The translations under genes were made by a program, and so were the position numbers. Source: a bacterium (lineage in GTDB: Bacteria; Myxococcota_A; UBA9160; SZUA-336). Taken from it: DNA of 60,584 nt. Positions 25,928-34,787 of the stretch are shown here, in pieces. A model generated the notes under the pieces. That model worked only from the letters and a program-made list of their open reading frames with translations. It did not search any database and had not been told where the DNA came from. The first letter of the stretch is position 1, and each line of letters starts with the position of its first letter. The DNA is taken from the NCBI GenBank assembly GCA_024226335.1, contig JAAELY010000499.1, positions 1-60,584 of the forward strand, written 5' to 3'.

Positions 25928-26737
25928 CTACTGCACTGCAATCTGCAGGATATCGCTGAACTTTACACGACCGGAGTTGGCGGTGAAGCCACCGAGGGGT
26001 TGCTTGCCGCGTCCGGGAACTTCTACGGAGCCATTCGGCGAACCTTTCTCGGTGCCGTAGAAGAACACCGCGCCTAACGGATAGGTACCCGCGCCGGCCG
26101 GTGCCTTGAGTCGATAGGTGACGCGAACGCTGCCGAACTGATTATTGGCCGGATCCGCACTCACGCCGTACACGTTGACGTAGGAGATCCCTGGTGCGAG
26201 TGCCTTGTTCCGCCTGTCGGTGAACTCGGTCTGGGTATCCCCTTTCTGGCCCAGGATGGTTGGCGCCTCCAATACCTGCCAGCCACGCGACGGTGCAGGA
26301 CTCGCCTGCCAGCGCTGATTCGAGTCGACCAGACCGATGCCCACGACGGGACCGCCCCCTCCCGTGGCTTCGACCGTGACTTCGATGATCGCACCCGCCT
26401 TCACGCTCAAAGGAGCCAGGACTTTCACATTTGACACCGCGTCGATTCTCTTGATCGCGTCGATGAGTTCGGCGCGTTGTGATTCGCTCAGCTTCTCGTA
26501 CGGGCTGCCGGTCTTGGCAGCTTCGATCTTGGCCAGGTGCTTGGTCGCTGCGAGTTCATTGCGAACTCGCCCCTCGGGCACACCGATCAACTGGCTATCC
26601 GACGTAGATGAATGGCAGCTCGCGCAAAACGGAGCGACATCGGCGACGTAACCCGGCGTACCTCCGGCATAGGCGGAGGCCAGGGCAGGAACGAACCCGA
26701 TGGCGAAGCTCAGGGCGAAAGAAACCAGGCGACTCAT
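25928..26737 (-). CDS. exported monohaem cytochrome c-like protein
   Basis: A 269-residue secreted protein with a signal peptide (SRLVSFALSFAIGFVPALASA) and one CASCH haem-binding motif near residue 40. The rest is a beta-rich domain with ITVEATGGGGPVVGIG-like repeats and many Gly/Pro residues; I do not recognise a named family for it. ATG 26737 is chosen because a GAGGAG site lies seven bases upstream; it starts one base after the pentahaem gene's stop, so the two are coupled. A role as periplasmic electron carrier or redox sensor beside the pentahaem protein is inferred. Confidence 0.75.
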   Translation of the reverse strand: MSRLVSFALSFAIGFVPALASAYAGGTPGYVADVAPFCASCHSSTSDSQLIGVPEGRVRNELAATKHLAKIEAAKTGSPYEKLSESQRAELIDAIKRIDAVSNVKVLAPLSVKAGAIIEVTVEATGGGGPVVGIGLVDSNQRWQASPAPSRGWQVLEAPTILGQKGDTQTEFTDRRNKALAPGISYVNVYGVSADPANNQFGSVRVTYRLKAPAGAGTYPLGAVFFYGTEKGSPNGSVEVPGRGKQPLGGFTANSGRVKFSDILQIAVQ

Positions 26738-26738
26738 T

Positions 26739-27302
26739 TCAGAACTCCTCATGACATAACTGACAGGCTCGATTTACCGGCCGCTCGATCAAAAAGCTGA
26801 AAGCCTCGTTACCACCTTTTGGGTGAGCCAGGTGGCACTCGACACAGCGGACATCAAAATCCGCGCGATTGTGAACTCCGATAGCGTGGTAGGCGTCTTC
26901 TCGCTCGGGATCATACCCCGGATGACACTGAACGCAGTCCTCGTCCCAGAGCGGCTGTTTCATCCGTTCGGGTTCCCCAAAACGACCCAGCACGAACAGT
27001 AGAGCATCCCGCGCTGCCACGGCCTTCACGCGCAACCGATTCCCCAGTCCCGCGCCTCGATGACAGGTGATGCAACGGAACTGAGGATCTGCGAGACGGT
27101 GAACGGAGGCGAGATTGACGGGTCGCAGACTCTCGAAATCCGCCAACTTGTCCGCGTGCAGGACCGTCGCCGCGTCGAGATGACAAGAGACGCAGAAGCC
27201 ATCGTGCGACTCGAGTTCTTCGCTGGCCAGCCAGCCCAACGGCGCAGCGATCACACTGCCCAGAAGAAGCGCCTGCCAGAGCCTTTTCCTACTGCTCGAC
27301 AC
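26739..27302 (-). CDS. membrane-anchored multihaem (five CxxCH) cytochrome c, NapC/NirT-like
   Basis: The 187-residue protein has a short N-terminal membrane anchor (about 8-26) and five haem motifs in order: CVSCH, CITCH, CVQCH, CVECH and CQLCH. The single anchor and small size recall NapC/NirT/NrfH quinol dehydrogenases, most of which have four haems, so it probably passes electrons from the quinol pool to periplasmic proteins. The start is GTG 27302, overlapping the glycerate kinase gene by 14 bases. The last motif lies almost at the C-terminus. No dedicated terminal reductase is adjacent. Confidence 0.85.
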   Translation of the reverse strand: MSSSRKRLWQALLLGSVIAAPLGWLASEELESHDGFCVSCHLDAATVLHADKLADFESLRPVNLASVHRLADPQFRCITCHRGAGLGNRLRVKAVAARDALLFVLGRFGEPERMKQPLWDEDCVQCHPGYDPEREDAYHAIGVHNRADFDVRCVECHLAHPKGGNEAFSFLIERPVNRACQLCHEEF

Positions 27303-28569
27303 GGTTCTCGCGCAAACAGAACAACGCCAGATCGTTCACGTTCGTGCGCGTGGGACCCGTGCGATACAGATCGCGACAGACCTCGAGTAGAGGATGGGAG
27401 TCGTTGCGCGCCAGCGAATCCGCCGGATCGAGCCCGGCCTCCCGTGCGCGCGTGAGTGTTTCACCGTCGCAGAAGGCACCCGCGGCATCCGTGGGGCCAT
27501 CGCTTCCATCCGTCCCGGCAAACAGTGCCGTCACGTCCGCATCCCCGTCGATCTCGAAAGCGCAGGCAAGTGCCAGTTCCTGGCAGCGCCCGCCCTTCCC
27601 TCGCCCGCGCAGGGTCACTATCGGCTCACCGCCGGCGATCAGGATTTCGATGCCGTCGCGTCGCGCGCGCTTCAACTCGCGTGCGAGCTCAGGTGCCAGA
27701 TCACGCGCCTCGCCGTACAGCAACGGACCGAGGCTACGCGTACGAAGACCCAGCCCGCGAGCGCAGTTCGCCGCCGCAAAAAGGGCCGCGCCCAGCGACG
27801 TGATCACGTGATACTCCGAACGCCGGGGGGCGCCGTTGCGAGGCGGGCCCTCGTGATCCAGATACTCCAGCAGCACTCCAGACACATCGGGCTCCGCAAT
27901 TTCGTACTGCCGGAGGATCCGAAGCGCCTCTCGCTCCTTCGGATCTTCAAACACCGTCGGCCCGGAGCCGATCGCCTCAGGCGGATCACCCGCAACATCC
28001 GAAACCGCAAGCGTCGTGACCGATCCGGGCGGTAGCCCGCGAACCAGGCCGCCCCCTTTGATGCGCGAGAGTGCCCTGCGGACTGTGTTGAGTTCGCGAA
28101 TCGTCGCCCCACTGCGCAGGAGCGCCTCGGTGCAGCGCTGCTTGTCTTCGAGGTCGAGACCCTTGGCCGGCGCACACCAGAGTGCCGATGCGCCCCCGGA
28201 TAACAACACCAGCAGGTGGTGGGATTCGGGAAGCGCCGCGGCAAAGGAAAGCGCAGCATCGGCCGCTTCGAGACTCGCCCGATCGGGTACGGGATGTCCG
28301 GCCTCGCGCACTCGGAAGCCCTCGACGGGAAAGCCGTAGGAGTGTTTGGTCGTGAGTTCACCCGCGACGATACGCGTACCGAGGACCTTGCGCGCCCCCT
28401 CGGCCATCGCCGCAGCCGCTTTGCCGGCGGCCAGCACGTGAATCGGCCGACTCGCGAGCGCGTGGTGTCCCGGCAGCAACCTGCGCAGTGCGCGCTCGAC
28501 TGCCTTTCCGGCATCGGCGACCTCGAGGGCCGCGCCGTGCAGCCGGATCAGTACCTCGCGATCGATCAA
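27289..28569 (-). CDS. glycerate 2-kinase (GckA/MOFRL family)
   Basis: A 426-residue kinase of the MOFRL/DUF4147 family, phosphorylating D-glycerate to 2-phosphoglycerate with ATP. The N-terminal VLAAGKAAAAMAEGA and LLVLLSGGASALW glycine-rich segments, the TLAVSDVAGDPPEAIGSGPT signature and the C-terminal FAGTDGSDGPTDAAGAF are characteristic. ATG 28569 overlaps the OmpA-like stop (ATGA). It can feed glycerate into lower glycolysis; the GpgS-like gene elsewhere in the window could be a source of glycerate via glucosylglycerate, but that is speculation. Confidence 0.93.
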   Translation of the reverse strand: MIDREVLIRLHGAALEVADAGKAVERALRRLLPGHHALASRPIHVLAAGKAAAAMAEGARKVLGTRIVAGELTTKHSYGFPVEGFRVREAGHPVPDRASLEAADAALSFAAALPESHHLLVLLSGGASALWCAPAKGLDLEDKQRCTEALLRSGATIRELNTVRRALSRIKGGGLVRGLPPGSVTTLAVSDVAGDPPEAIGSGPTVFEDPKEREALRILRQYEIAEPDVSGVLLEYLDHEGPPRNGAPRRSEYHVITSLGAALFAAANCARGLGLRTRSLGPLLYGEARDLAPELARELKRARRDGIEILIAGGEPIVTLRGRGKGGRCQELALACAFEIDGDADVTALFAGTDGSDGPTDAAGAFCDGETLTRAREAGLDPADSLARNDSHPLLEVCRDLYRTGPTRTNVNDLALFCLRENRVEQ

Positions 28570-29348
28570 CGCTCCCCTTCGGGAACCAGCAGGATCTCGA
28601 TGCGTCGATTGCGCGCGCGACCTTCGTCGGTGTCGTTGCTCTCGATCGGGGAGAACTCCCCAAAACCCGAAGCCGAGATCTTCGCGGGATCGACCCCCTG
28701 TTCCACCAGAAAACGCACGACACCAATGGCGCGATCTGCGGAAAGGTCCCAGTTCGAAGGAAACTCTTGAGTGGCAATCGGCACGTCGTCAGTATGCCCT
28801 TCGACGCGCGTGCGGTGTCCCGAAAGATTTACGATCTGCCGGGCCACAGCCGAAAGCACTTCTCGGCCGATCGGCTTTACGATCGCGCTCCCGGACGCGA
28901 ACAGGATCTCGTCCGATGCGCGCAACTGGATTCCGTTGCGCAGAGTCTGGATCTCCAGCTGTCCAGCTTGGAGTTCACTCTCGAGTTCCTCCACTACGCT
29001 TGTGTAGGTGCCCGCGACTTCCTCGAGTTCGGCTTCCTTCTGCTCGCGAATTCGGCGCTCGAGTGCGAGATCGAGCGAGATCTGCTCATTGCCCTCGCGC
29101 AGTTTCTCGAGGCTATCGAGCAACTCGATGCGCTCCTGGTCCAGGGACGAGCGCTCGAGCTTGAGCTTCACACCGGACTTCAAGAGATCGCGATTGCGCT
29201 GCTCGAGCACGCCGTAGCGCTTTTCACACGCTTCAATCCCGTGTTCGAGGGCGCGCGTCCGAGCGACCTCGGCTTCGAAGTTCGACCGGGTGACCAGACA
29301 GCCGCTCGTGGAGAGCAGAACCAGCGGAAGGATGCATCGGAGATTCAT
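28566..29348 (-). CDS. OmpA/MotB-domain lipoprotein with coiled coil
   Basis: The 260-residue protein has a lipoprotein signal ending in STSGC (Cys17), a long coiled-coil stretch (about 25-135, rich in Glu/Leu/Arg) and an OmpA peptidoglycan-binding domain with LSGHRTRVEGHTDDVPI and NWDLSADRAIGVVRFL. It should be tethered to a membrane and reach the cell wall through the coiled coil. ATG 29348 overlaps the lon stop (ATGA). The domain order resembles flagellar/gliding stator-like or Pal-like proteins; which one is not determinable. Confidence 0.88.
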   Translation of the reverse strand: MNLRCILPLVLLSTSGCLVTRSNFEAEVARTRALEHGIEACEKRYGVLEQRNRDLLKSGVKLKLERSSLDQERIELLDSLEKLREGNEQISLDLALERRIREQKEAELEEVAGTYTSVVEELESELQAGQLEIQTLRNGIQLRASDEILFASGSAIVKPIGREVLSAVARQIVNLSGHRTRVEGHTDDVPIATQEFPSNWDLSADRAIGVVRFLVEQGVDPAKISASGFGEFSPIESNDTDEGRARNRRIEILLVPEGER

Positions 29349-31738
29349 GACGAGATGATGTCTTCTCCAAACGCCGAGCGCAGCACTTCTTCGATACGTT
29401 CGACCGGCTGGACCTTGAGATCCGCGATTTGATCTTCTGGAATCTCGATCAGGTCCTTCTCATTCCCCTTGGGAATCAGCACGTGGCTTATCCCGGCGCG
29501 CTTCGCCGCCAGGATCTTCTCCTTGATTCCGCCTACCGGCAGGACCTTGTCTCGCAGAGTGATCTCACCCGTCATGGCGAGCCCGGGAGGCACCGGCCGC
29601 TCGGTCAGGAGACTGGTGAGAGCCGTCACCATCGCAACTCCAGCACTCGGCCCATCCTTGGGTGTTGCCCCGGACGGAACGTGGATATGGATGTCGCTCT
29701 CAGCGAACAATCCGGGGTCCAGGCCGAGTTCCTTCGCGCGCGTGCGCACCAGGGTGACCGCAGTCTGTGCAGATTCGCGCATCACATCGCGCACCGAGCC
29801 CGTGATCTTCAGGTTCCCCTTGCCCTTCATGCGCGTGGCCTCGATGAACAGGATCTCGCCACCGGCGCCCGTCACGGCCAAGCCGACCGAAACGCCGGGA
29901 ATCTGTACGCGCCCGGCGACCTCGGGTTCGAAGCGCTGTGGCCCGAGCAACCCCTGCAGACTCTTCACGTCGATGTGGGGCGGGTCGATGTCATCCTCGA
30001 CAATCTGCCGGGCAATCTTGCGCGCGGCCTTGCCGAGTTCGCGTTCGAGGTTGCGCAGACCCGCTTCGCGAGTGTAGCCGCGGATCAACGCGCATAGCGC
30101 TTCATCGTCGATTTTCGGAGCGCGGTCGCTCAGACCGTGGCGTTCGAGCTGGCGTGGAATCAGATAGCGGCGGGCGATCTCTACCTTTTCCTCTTCGGTG
30201 TAACCCGGGAGTTCGATCACCTCCATGCGATCGCGCAGCGCCGGCGGAATGTTCTCGAGCAGATTCGCAGTCGCGATGAATAAAACCTTCGACAGATCGA
30301 ACGGCACTTCCAGATAGTGGTCGCTGAATGCGTGGTTCTGCTCGGGATCCAGCACTTCCAGTAGAGCAGAGCTGGGATCGCCGCGGAAGTCTGTGCCGAG
30401 CTTGTCGATCTCGTCCAGCATGAATACCGGATTGCGCGTACCGACACGCTTGAGGCTCTGAATGATGCGGCCGGGCAAAGATCCGATGTAGGTGCGCCGA
30501 TGTCCGCGAATCTCTGCTTCGTCGCGCACACCGCCCAGGGCGATGCGTGCAAACTCCCGATCCATGGCGCGCGCGATCGAGCGGCCGAGGGAGGTCTTCC
30601 CCGTACCCGGTGGTCCGACGAAGCACAGTATGGGGCCGCGCATATCCCGCTTGAGCTTGAGCACCGCAATGAACTCAAGCACCCGCTCCTTGACCTTCTC
30701 GATGTCGTAGTGGTCCTCGTTCAGGATGTCGCGCGCACGCGCGACATCGAGCGTATCTTCGGTTTCCTTCGCCCACGGCAGGTCTGCGATCCACTCCAGA
30801 TAGGTGCGAATCGTCCCCGCTTCCATGGCCCCCGGAGGCTGTGCACCCAGACGCCCGAGTTCGCGCTCGGCCTGGTCCATGACTTCTTCTGGCGGATCGG
30901 CTTCTTCGATACGGCGCCGCAACTCGTCGACTTGCTCCGTCGGGCTGTCGTACTCGCCAAGCTGGCGGCGAATCGCACGCGCCTGCTCGCGCAACACGTA
31001 CTCACGCTGACTTCGAGACAGCTCTTCCTGTACCTGTTCGCGGATCTCCTGCTCGAGCCCCCTCACCTCCTGCTCGCGCGCCAGATGCTCGGATAGACGC
31101 TCGAGCCGAGCCTGTACATTGAGCATCTCGAGGAGTTCCTGCCGGTCTTCGACCGAGAGACCCATATTGGAGGCAACCACCTCGGACAGCGCCGCCGGAT
31201 CCTCGAGGTTGACGACCATGGCGCGCACCGGCTCCGAGACGTCCTGGGCTTCCGCCGCGTACGCCATGAACATGCGGCTCACATTGCGATGCAATGCCTC
31301 TAGTTCGAGACCATCGATCGCTTCGTTCTCCAGCTGTTCCAGATCGCCCAGAAGATACGGTTCGGTCTGTGTGACGGCGCGGATGCGCATGCGCCGCAGC
31401 CCCTGGACCCAGAGACGCTGGGACCCGTCATCGCCCTTGACCATGCGCAGAATGCGCACGGCGGTACCGACGCTGTGAAGATCGTCCACACCGGGAATCT
31501 CGACCTCGGGATCGCGAACCGCTACCGCCAGCAGCAGGCGCGAACCGGCCAGTGCGTCGTCGACGAGGCGCCGCGCGCGGTCGGCAGTGGCCAGCATCGG
31601 CGCGACCAGGGTCGGAAACAGAACGGTGTTACGAAGTGGCAGGATCGGGAGAGAAGTCGGCAACGGCTCTTCCGAGACCTGAGCCTCGTCCGCGAACTCC
31701 TCCTCTTCCGCCTTTTCTTCTTCGAGTTCTTCGCTCAT
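29345..31738 (-). CDS. lon: ATP-dependent protease La (Lon)
   Basis: A 797-residue Lon protease: N-terminal substrate-binding domain after an acidic leader, coiled-coil, AAA+ module with Walker A GPPGTGKT and the Walker B region FMLDEIDK, and a C-terminal protease domain with the Ser698-Lys741 dyad in DGPSAGVA and GGIKEKILAAKR. It degrades misfolded and regulatory proteins in the cytoplasm. Its ATG 31738 shares a base with the hsp20 stop (TGATG), so it is translationally coupled to the chaperone genes upstream. All key residues are intact. Confidence 0.97.
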   Translation of the reverse strand: MSEELEEEKAEEEEFADEAQVSEEPLPTSLPILPLRNTVLFPTLVAPMLATADRARRLVDDALAGSRLLLAVAVRDPEVEIPGVDDLHSVGTAVRILRMVKGDDGSQRLWVQGLRRMRIRAVTQTEPYLLGDLEQLENEAIDGLELEALHRNVSRMFMAYAAEAQDVSEPVRAMVVNLEDPAALSEVVASNMGLSVEDRQELLEMLNVQARLERLSEHLAREQEVRGLEQEIREQVQEELSRSQREYVLREQARAIRRQLGEYDSPTEQVDELRRRIEEADPPEEVMDQAERELGRLGAQPPGAMEAGTIRTYLEWIADLPWAKETEDTLDVARARDILNEDHYDIEKVKERVLEFIAVLKLKRDMRGPILCFVGPPGTGKTSLGRSIARAMDREFARIALGGVRDEAEIRGHRRTYIGSLPGRIIQSLKRVGTRNPVFMLDEIDKLGTDFRGDPSSALLEVLDPEQNHAFSDHYLEVPFDLSKVLFIATANLLENIPPALRDRMEVIELPGYTEEEKVEIARRYLIPRQLERHGLSDRAPKIDDEALCALIRGYTREAGLRNLERELGKAARKIARQIVEDDIDPPHIDVKSLQGLLGPQRFEPEVAGRVQIPGVSVGLAVTGAGGEILFIEATRMKGKGNLKITGSVRDVMRESAQTAVTLVRTRAKELGLDPGLFAESDIHIHVPSGATPKDGPSAGVAMVTALTSLLTERPVPPGLAMTGEITLRDKVLPVGGIKEKILAAKRAGISHVLIPKGNEKDLIEIPEDQIADLKVQPVERIEEVLRSAFGEDIISS

Positions 31739-32178
31739 CAGCCTGGCTCTACCTTGATCTTGTGCGGTTCCGACTGTCTTCGAGGCAACTCAACCGTGAG
31801 CAGACCGGCATCGAATTTGGCAACCACGCGCTGCGAATCGTATGGGGTGCGCAATCGCAACACGCGCTCGAAGTAGCCCTGGGGAATTTCCATTTGCACG
31901 TGGCGCACGGGCGTGGAACCACCCTCGGCGACGCGACGTCCGCTGATCTGGAGATACTCGCCGTCGACAGTCAGGCGTACGTCCTCGCTGCGGACACCCG
32001 CCAGTTCGACGCGCACGACCGTCGCGCCCTCGATTTCAAAGACGTCGATCGCAGGCCGGAACGAATCGCCAGAGGCCGGCAGACGCACGCCCGGTTCGAA
32101 CACGCGCTCCAACGCGCGCTCCATCCGTTCTTCGAGCGCGGCCAGTTCTCGTGCGACTTCGCCCCGGAGTACCTCCAA
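31738..32178 (-). CDS. small heat-shock protein (Hsp20 family)
   Basis: A 146-residue alpha-crystallin-domain chaperone. The core is at about 40-130 with RPAIDVFEIEGATVVRVELAG and the closing FDAGLLTVELPR (the GxLxxxxP-type motif), followed by a short C-terminal extension IKVEP that resembles the IxV oligomerisation motif. It holds unfolding proteins for DnaK. It starts at TTG 32178, only six bases after the dnaK stop, with no strong ribosome-binding site, so translation probably depends on coupling. Confidence 0.9.
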   Translation of the reverse strand: MEVLRGEVARELAALEERMERALERVFEPGVRLPASGDSFRPAIDVFEIEGATVVRVELAGVRSEDVRLTVDGEYLQISGRRVAEGGSTPVRHVQMEIPQGYFERVLRLRTPYDSQRVVAKFDAGLLTVELPRRQSEPHKIKVEPG

Positions 32179-32184
32179 CCCGGC

Positions 32185-34089
32185 TCACTTCTCCTCAGTG
32201 AACTCGGCGTCGACCACGTCGTCGCCATCATCACTGGGCGCGGCTTGTTCGCCTCCGCCCTCAGCCTCCGCCTTTTGCGCGTTTTCCTGCTCCTGGTACA
32301 GAATCTGACTGACCGCGTGGAGGGAGGTCTGTAGCTTCTCCGAGACCGCCTGAATCTCTTCGAGTGACGCACTCTCGTTCTGGAGCAGGGTCTTGCACTC
32401 TTCAAGCGCGGATTCGCAACTGTTCAGATCGTTGACCGGGATCTTTTCCTTGTGCTCGGCGATGGTCTTCTCGCCTTCGTAGACCATGCTGTCGAGGGAG
32501 TTGCGCGAGTCGATGGACTCGCGGCGTTGTTTGTCGTCGCTGGCATGGGATTCGGCTTCCCGCATCATCCGGTCGATTTCGTCCTTCTCCAGACCGCCGG
32601 AACCCTCGATACGGATCGACTGCTCCTTGCCGCTGGCCTTGTCCACGGCCGAGACCGAAAGGATGCCGTTGGCGTCGATATCGAACGAGACCTCGACCTG
32701 CGGGACTCCGCGCGGCGAAGGCGGCAAGCCGTCGAGAATGAAACGACCGAGCGTGCGATTGTCGGCGGCCATCTCGCGCTCCCCCTGCAGCACGTGGATC
32801 TCCACCTGCGGCTGGTTGTCGGCCGCCGTCGAGAACACCTGACTGCGCTTGGTGGGAATCGTGGTGTTGCGCTCGACCAGCTTCGTCAACACACCTCCGA
32901 GCGTTTCGATGCCCAGAGAGAGCGGTGTCACATCGAGCAGCAAGACGTCGCTGACATCGCCCGTGAGCACACCGGCCTGGACCGCGGCTCCGATCGCCAC
33001 GACCTCGTCGGGATTCACGCCGCGATTCGGTTCCTTGCCAAAGAAGTCGGCAACCAGTTTGGCCACCCTGGGAATGCGCGTGGAGCCACCGACCAGAACC
33101 ACCTCGTCAATCTCACCCGGCTGCAGGCCCGCGTCCTGGCAGGCCTGTTTGATCGGCGCCAGAGTGCGGTCGATCAGGTCGTCCACGAGCTGCTCGAACT
33201 TCGAGCGCGACAGCTTCAAATTCAAATGCTTGGGACCCGCCTGGTCTGCCGTGATGTACGGCAGGTTGACCTCGGATTCGGTGACTGTGGACAGTTCGAT
33301 CTTGGCCTTTTCCGAGGCTTCCTTGAGCCGCTGCATGGCCATTGCATCCTTCGCCAGGTCGATGCCCTGGTCCTTTTTGAACTCGTCGACCAGGTAGCGA
33401 ATGATGCGATCGTCCAGATCGTCGCCGCCCAGATGGCCATCCCCGTTGGTCGACATGACCTCGACCGTATTGTCTCCGACCTCGAGGATCGAGATGTCGA
33501 AGGTTCCGCCTCCGAAGTCGTAGACCGCGATCTTTTCCTCGGTTTTCTTGTCCAGCGAGTAGGCCAGCGACGCCGCCGTGGGCTCGTTGACCAGGCGCAA
33601 GACCTCCAGGCCGGCCACCACACCGGCGTCCTTGGTCGCCTGGCGCTGGGAGTCGTTGAAATACGCGGGAACCGTAATCACCGCCTGAGTCACGGTTTCG
33701 CCCAGATACGCTTCCGCTGCCGCTTTCAGCTTCTGGAGCACCATGGCGGAAATCTCGGGCGGCGAGTACTCGGTGCCGAGGGCCTCGACTACCGCCAATT
33801 CGCCCTTGCCCCGTTTTACGGTGTAGGGAACGAGCTTCATCTCATCGCTCACCTCATCGTATCTGCGACCCATGAAGCGCTTGATCGAGAAGATGGTGTT
33901 CTCGGGGTTCTGAATGGCCTGGCGGCGCGCGATCTGTCCGACCAGCCTCTGGCCGTCTTTGGTAAAAGCGACCACGGAAGGGGTCGTGCGCCCCCCCTCC
34001 TCGTTCGCGATGACTTTTGGCTCTCCGCCTTCCATGATCGCGACCACCGAGTTGGTGGTTCCGAGATCGATTCCGATGACCTTCGGCAT
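32185..34089 (-). CDS. dnaK: chaperone protein DnaK (Hsp70)
   Basis: The 634-residue Hsp70 has the N-terminal ATPase signatures [28 protein letters not shown] and [13 protein letters not shown], the linker region [10 protein letters not shown], the substrate-binding beta domain and a helical lid ending in an acidic tail. It refolds proteins using ATP, with DnaJ and GrpE partners that are not in this window. It is the first gene of the leftward array (dnaK-hsp20-lon and beyond). ATG 34089 follows the predicted heat-shock-like promoter by about 65 bases. Confidence 0.98.
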   Translation of the reverse strand: MPKVIGIDLGTTNSVVAIMEGGEPKVIANEEGGRTTPSVVAFTKDGQRLVGQIARRQAIQNPENTIFSIKRFMGRRYDEVSDEMKLVPYTVKRGKGELAVVEALGTEYSPPEISAMVLQKLKAAAEAYLGETVTQAVITVPAYFNDSQRQATKDAGVVAGLEVLRLVNEPTAASLAYSLDKKTEEKIAVYDFGGGTFDISILEVGDNTVEVMSTNGDGHLGGDDLDDRIIRYLVDEFKKDQGIDLAKDAMAMQRLKEASEKAKIELSTVTESEVNLPYITADQAGPKHLNLKLSRSKFEQLVDDLIDRTLAPIKQACQDAGLQPGEIDEVVLVGGSTRIPRVAKLVADFFGKEPNRGVNPDEVVAIGAAVQAGVLTGDVSDVLLLDVTPLSLGIETLGGVLTKLVERNTTIPTKRSQVFSTAADNQPQVEIHVLQGEREMAADNRTLGRFILDGLPPSPRGVPQVEVSFDIDANGILSVSAVDKASGKEQSIRIEGSGGLEKDEIDRMMREAESHASDDKQRRESIDSRNSLDSMVYEGEKTIAEHKEKIPVNDLNSCESALEECKTLLQNESASLEEIQAVSEKLQTSLHAVSQILYQEQENAQKAEAEGGGEQAAPSDDGDDVVDAEFTEEK

Positions 34090-34156
34090 GTCCTAGACCC
34101 CCGATTGAAGAATCCTGTGTACCTTCGCGCCTTTACGGGCGCTCCGCGGATTCGCA

Positions 34157-34184
34157 AACTAGGGACGGCACGCCAGGTGTCAAG
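34157..34184 (-). promoter_or_regulatory. heat-shock sigma32-like promoter of dnaK
   Basis: On the minus strand CTTGACA is followed after 13 bases by CCCTAGTT, close to the sigma32 pattern CTTGAA-N13-15-CCCCATNT. The -35-like part overlaps the stop codon of the upstream gene. The TTGACA hexamer would also suit sigma70, but no good -10 lies 17 bases on. Confidence 0.45.
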
Positions 34185-34650
34185 AGGTTCCGAGGATAGG
34201 GCGGCCGGCAATGTCCAGGTAGGGAAATGGCCTGACCTCGAAGGGGATCCGGTGCACCTCCTGGACGTAACGCCCCCCCCACCAGGAGCGGCCGAAGACC
34301 TCCAGGCGCAGGTGATTCTTGCCGGCGACCAGCCCGACGATCGTGCCACCGGCGCCATTGCTGCCAAGGGTGAGTCGCTCGGTGATATCGTCGTCATTGA
34401 GCAGGCAGCGAAATGTGTCTACCGCCACCCGGTCGCTGTCTGGAAATCCCACCAGAACCTCGATGGACCCCACCGGCACCTGAGTGCCAGCGGCCGGCAG
34501 TCGGATCTCGAGCAGCGGGGAGCCCACGTAGAGCACCCGGCCCAGGCGCTCAGCGAGCGTTCCGGAGCCGGGCAAAAGCACGGCGGCCGTGGCGACAGCT
34601 ACGCCGAAAAGGATTGAAATTCCTACGAATAACCTGGTTGCTTTAACCAT
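34180..34650 (-). CDS. membrane-anchored periplasmic protein, unknown function
   Basis: I do not recognise the family. The 156-residue product has one N-terminal membrane segment (about 6-30) followed by a beta-rich domain with IRLPAAGTQVPVGSIEVLVG and a NHLRLEVFGRSWWGGRYVQE segment, resembling an immunoglobulin-like fold. It is probably anchored in the inner membrane facing the periplasm. It starts at ATG 34650, is divergent from gspC and precedes dnaK on the same strand, but dnaK seems to have its own promoter. Confidence 0.72.
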   Translation of the reverse strand: MVKATRLFVGISILFGVAVATAAVLLPGSGTLAERLGRVLYVGSPLLEIRLPAAGTQVPVGSIEVLVGFPDSDRVAVDTFRCLLNDDDITERLTLGSNGAGGTIVGLVAGKNHLRLEVFGRSWWGGRYVQEVHRIPFEVRPFPYLDIAGRPILGTS

Positions 34651-34716
34651 CAGACCCGATCAACTGGTGTATCCCGTTTGCCGATGAATGATACGCCACG
34701 CGCCGGCAAAGGCTCA

Positions 34717-34745
34717 TTGCGACCTAAACCACCCGCGCGTAGACT
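34717..34745 (+). promoter_or_regulatory. sigma70-like promoter of the gsp operon
   Basis: TTGCGA (34717-34722) and TAGACT (34740-34745) are 17 bases apart, about 42 bases upstream of the gspC GTG. Each hexamer matches four of six consensus bases. It is the only reasonable candidate in the 137-base divergent gap. Confidence 0.45.
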
Positions 34746-34787
34746 GGCTCGGAATCTCTTAGGTTTTTTTCTCGGGTCCGCCACCCG

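Noticed and set aside
32452-34617. A 721-codon open frame on the plus strand opposite dnaK
   Set aside because: It is the complement of dnaK, which has every Hsp70 motif. Long antisense frames are common in GC-rich genes.
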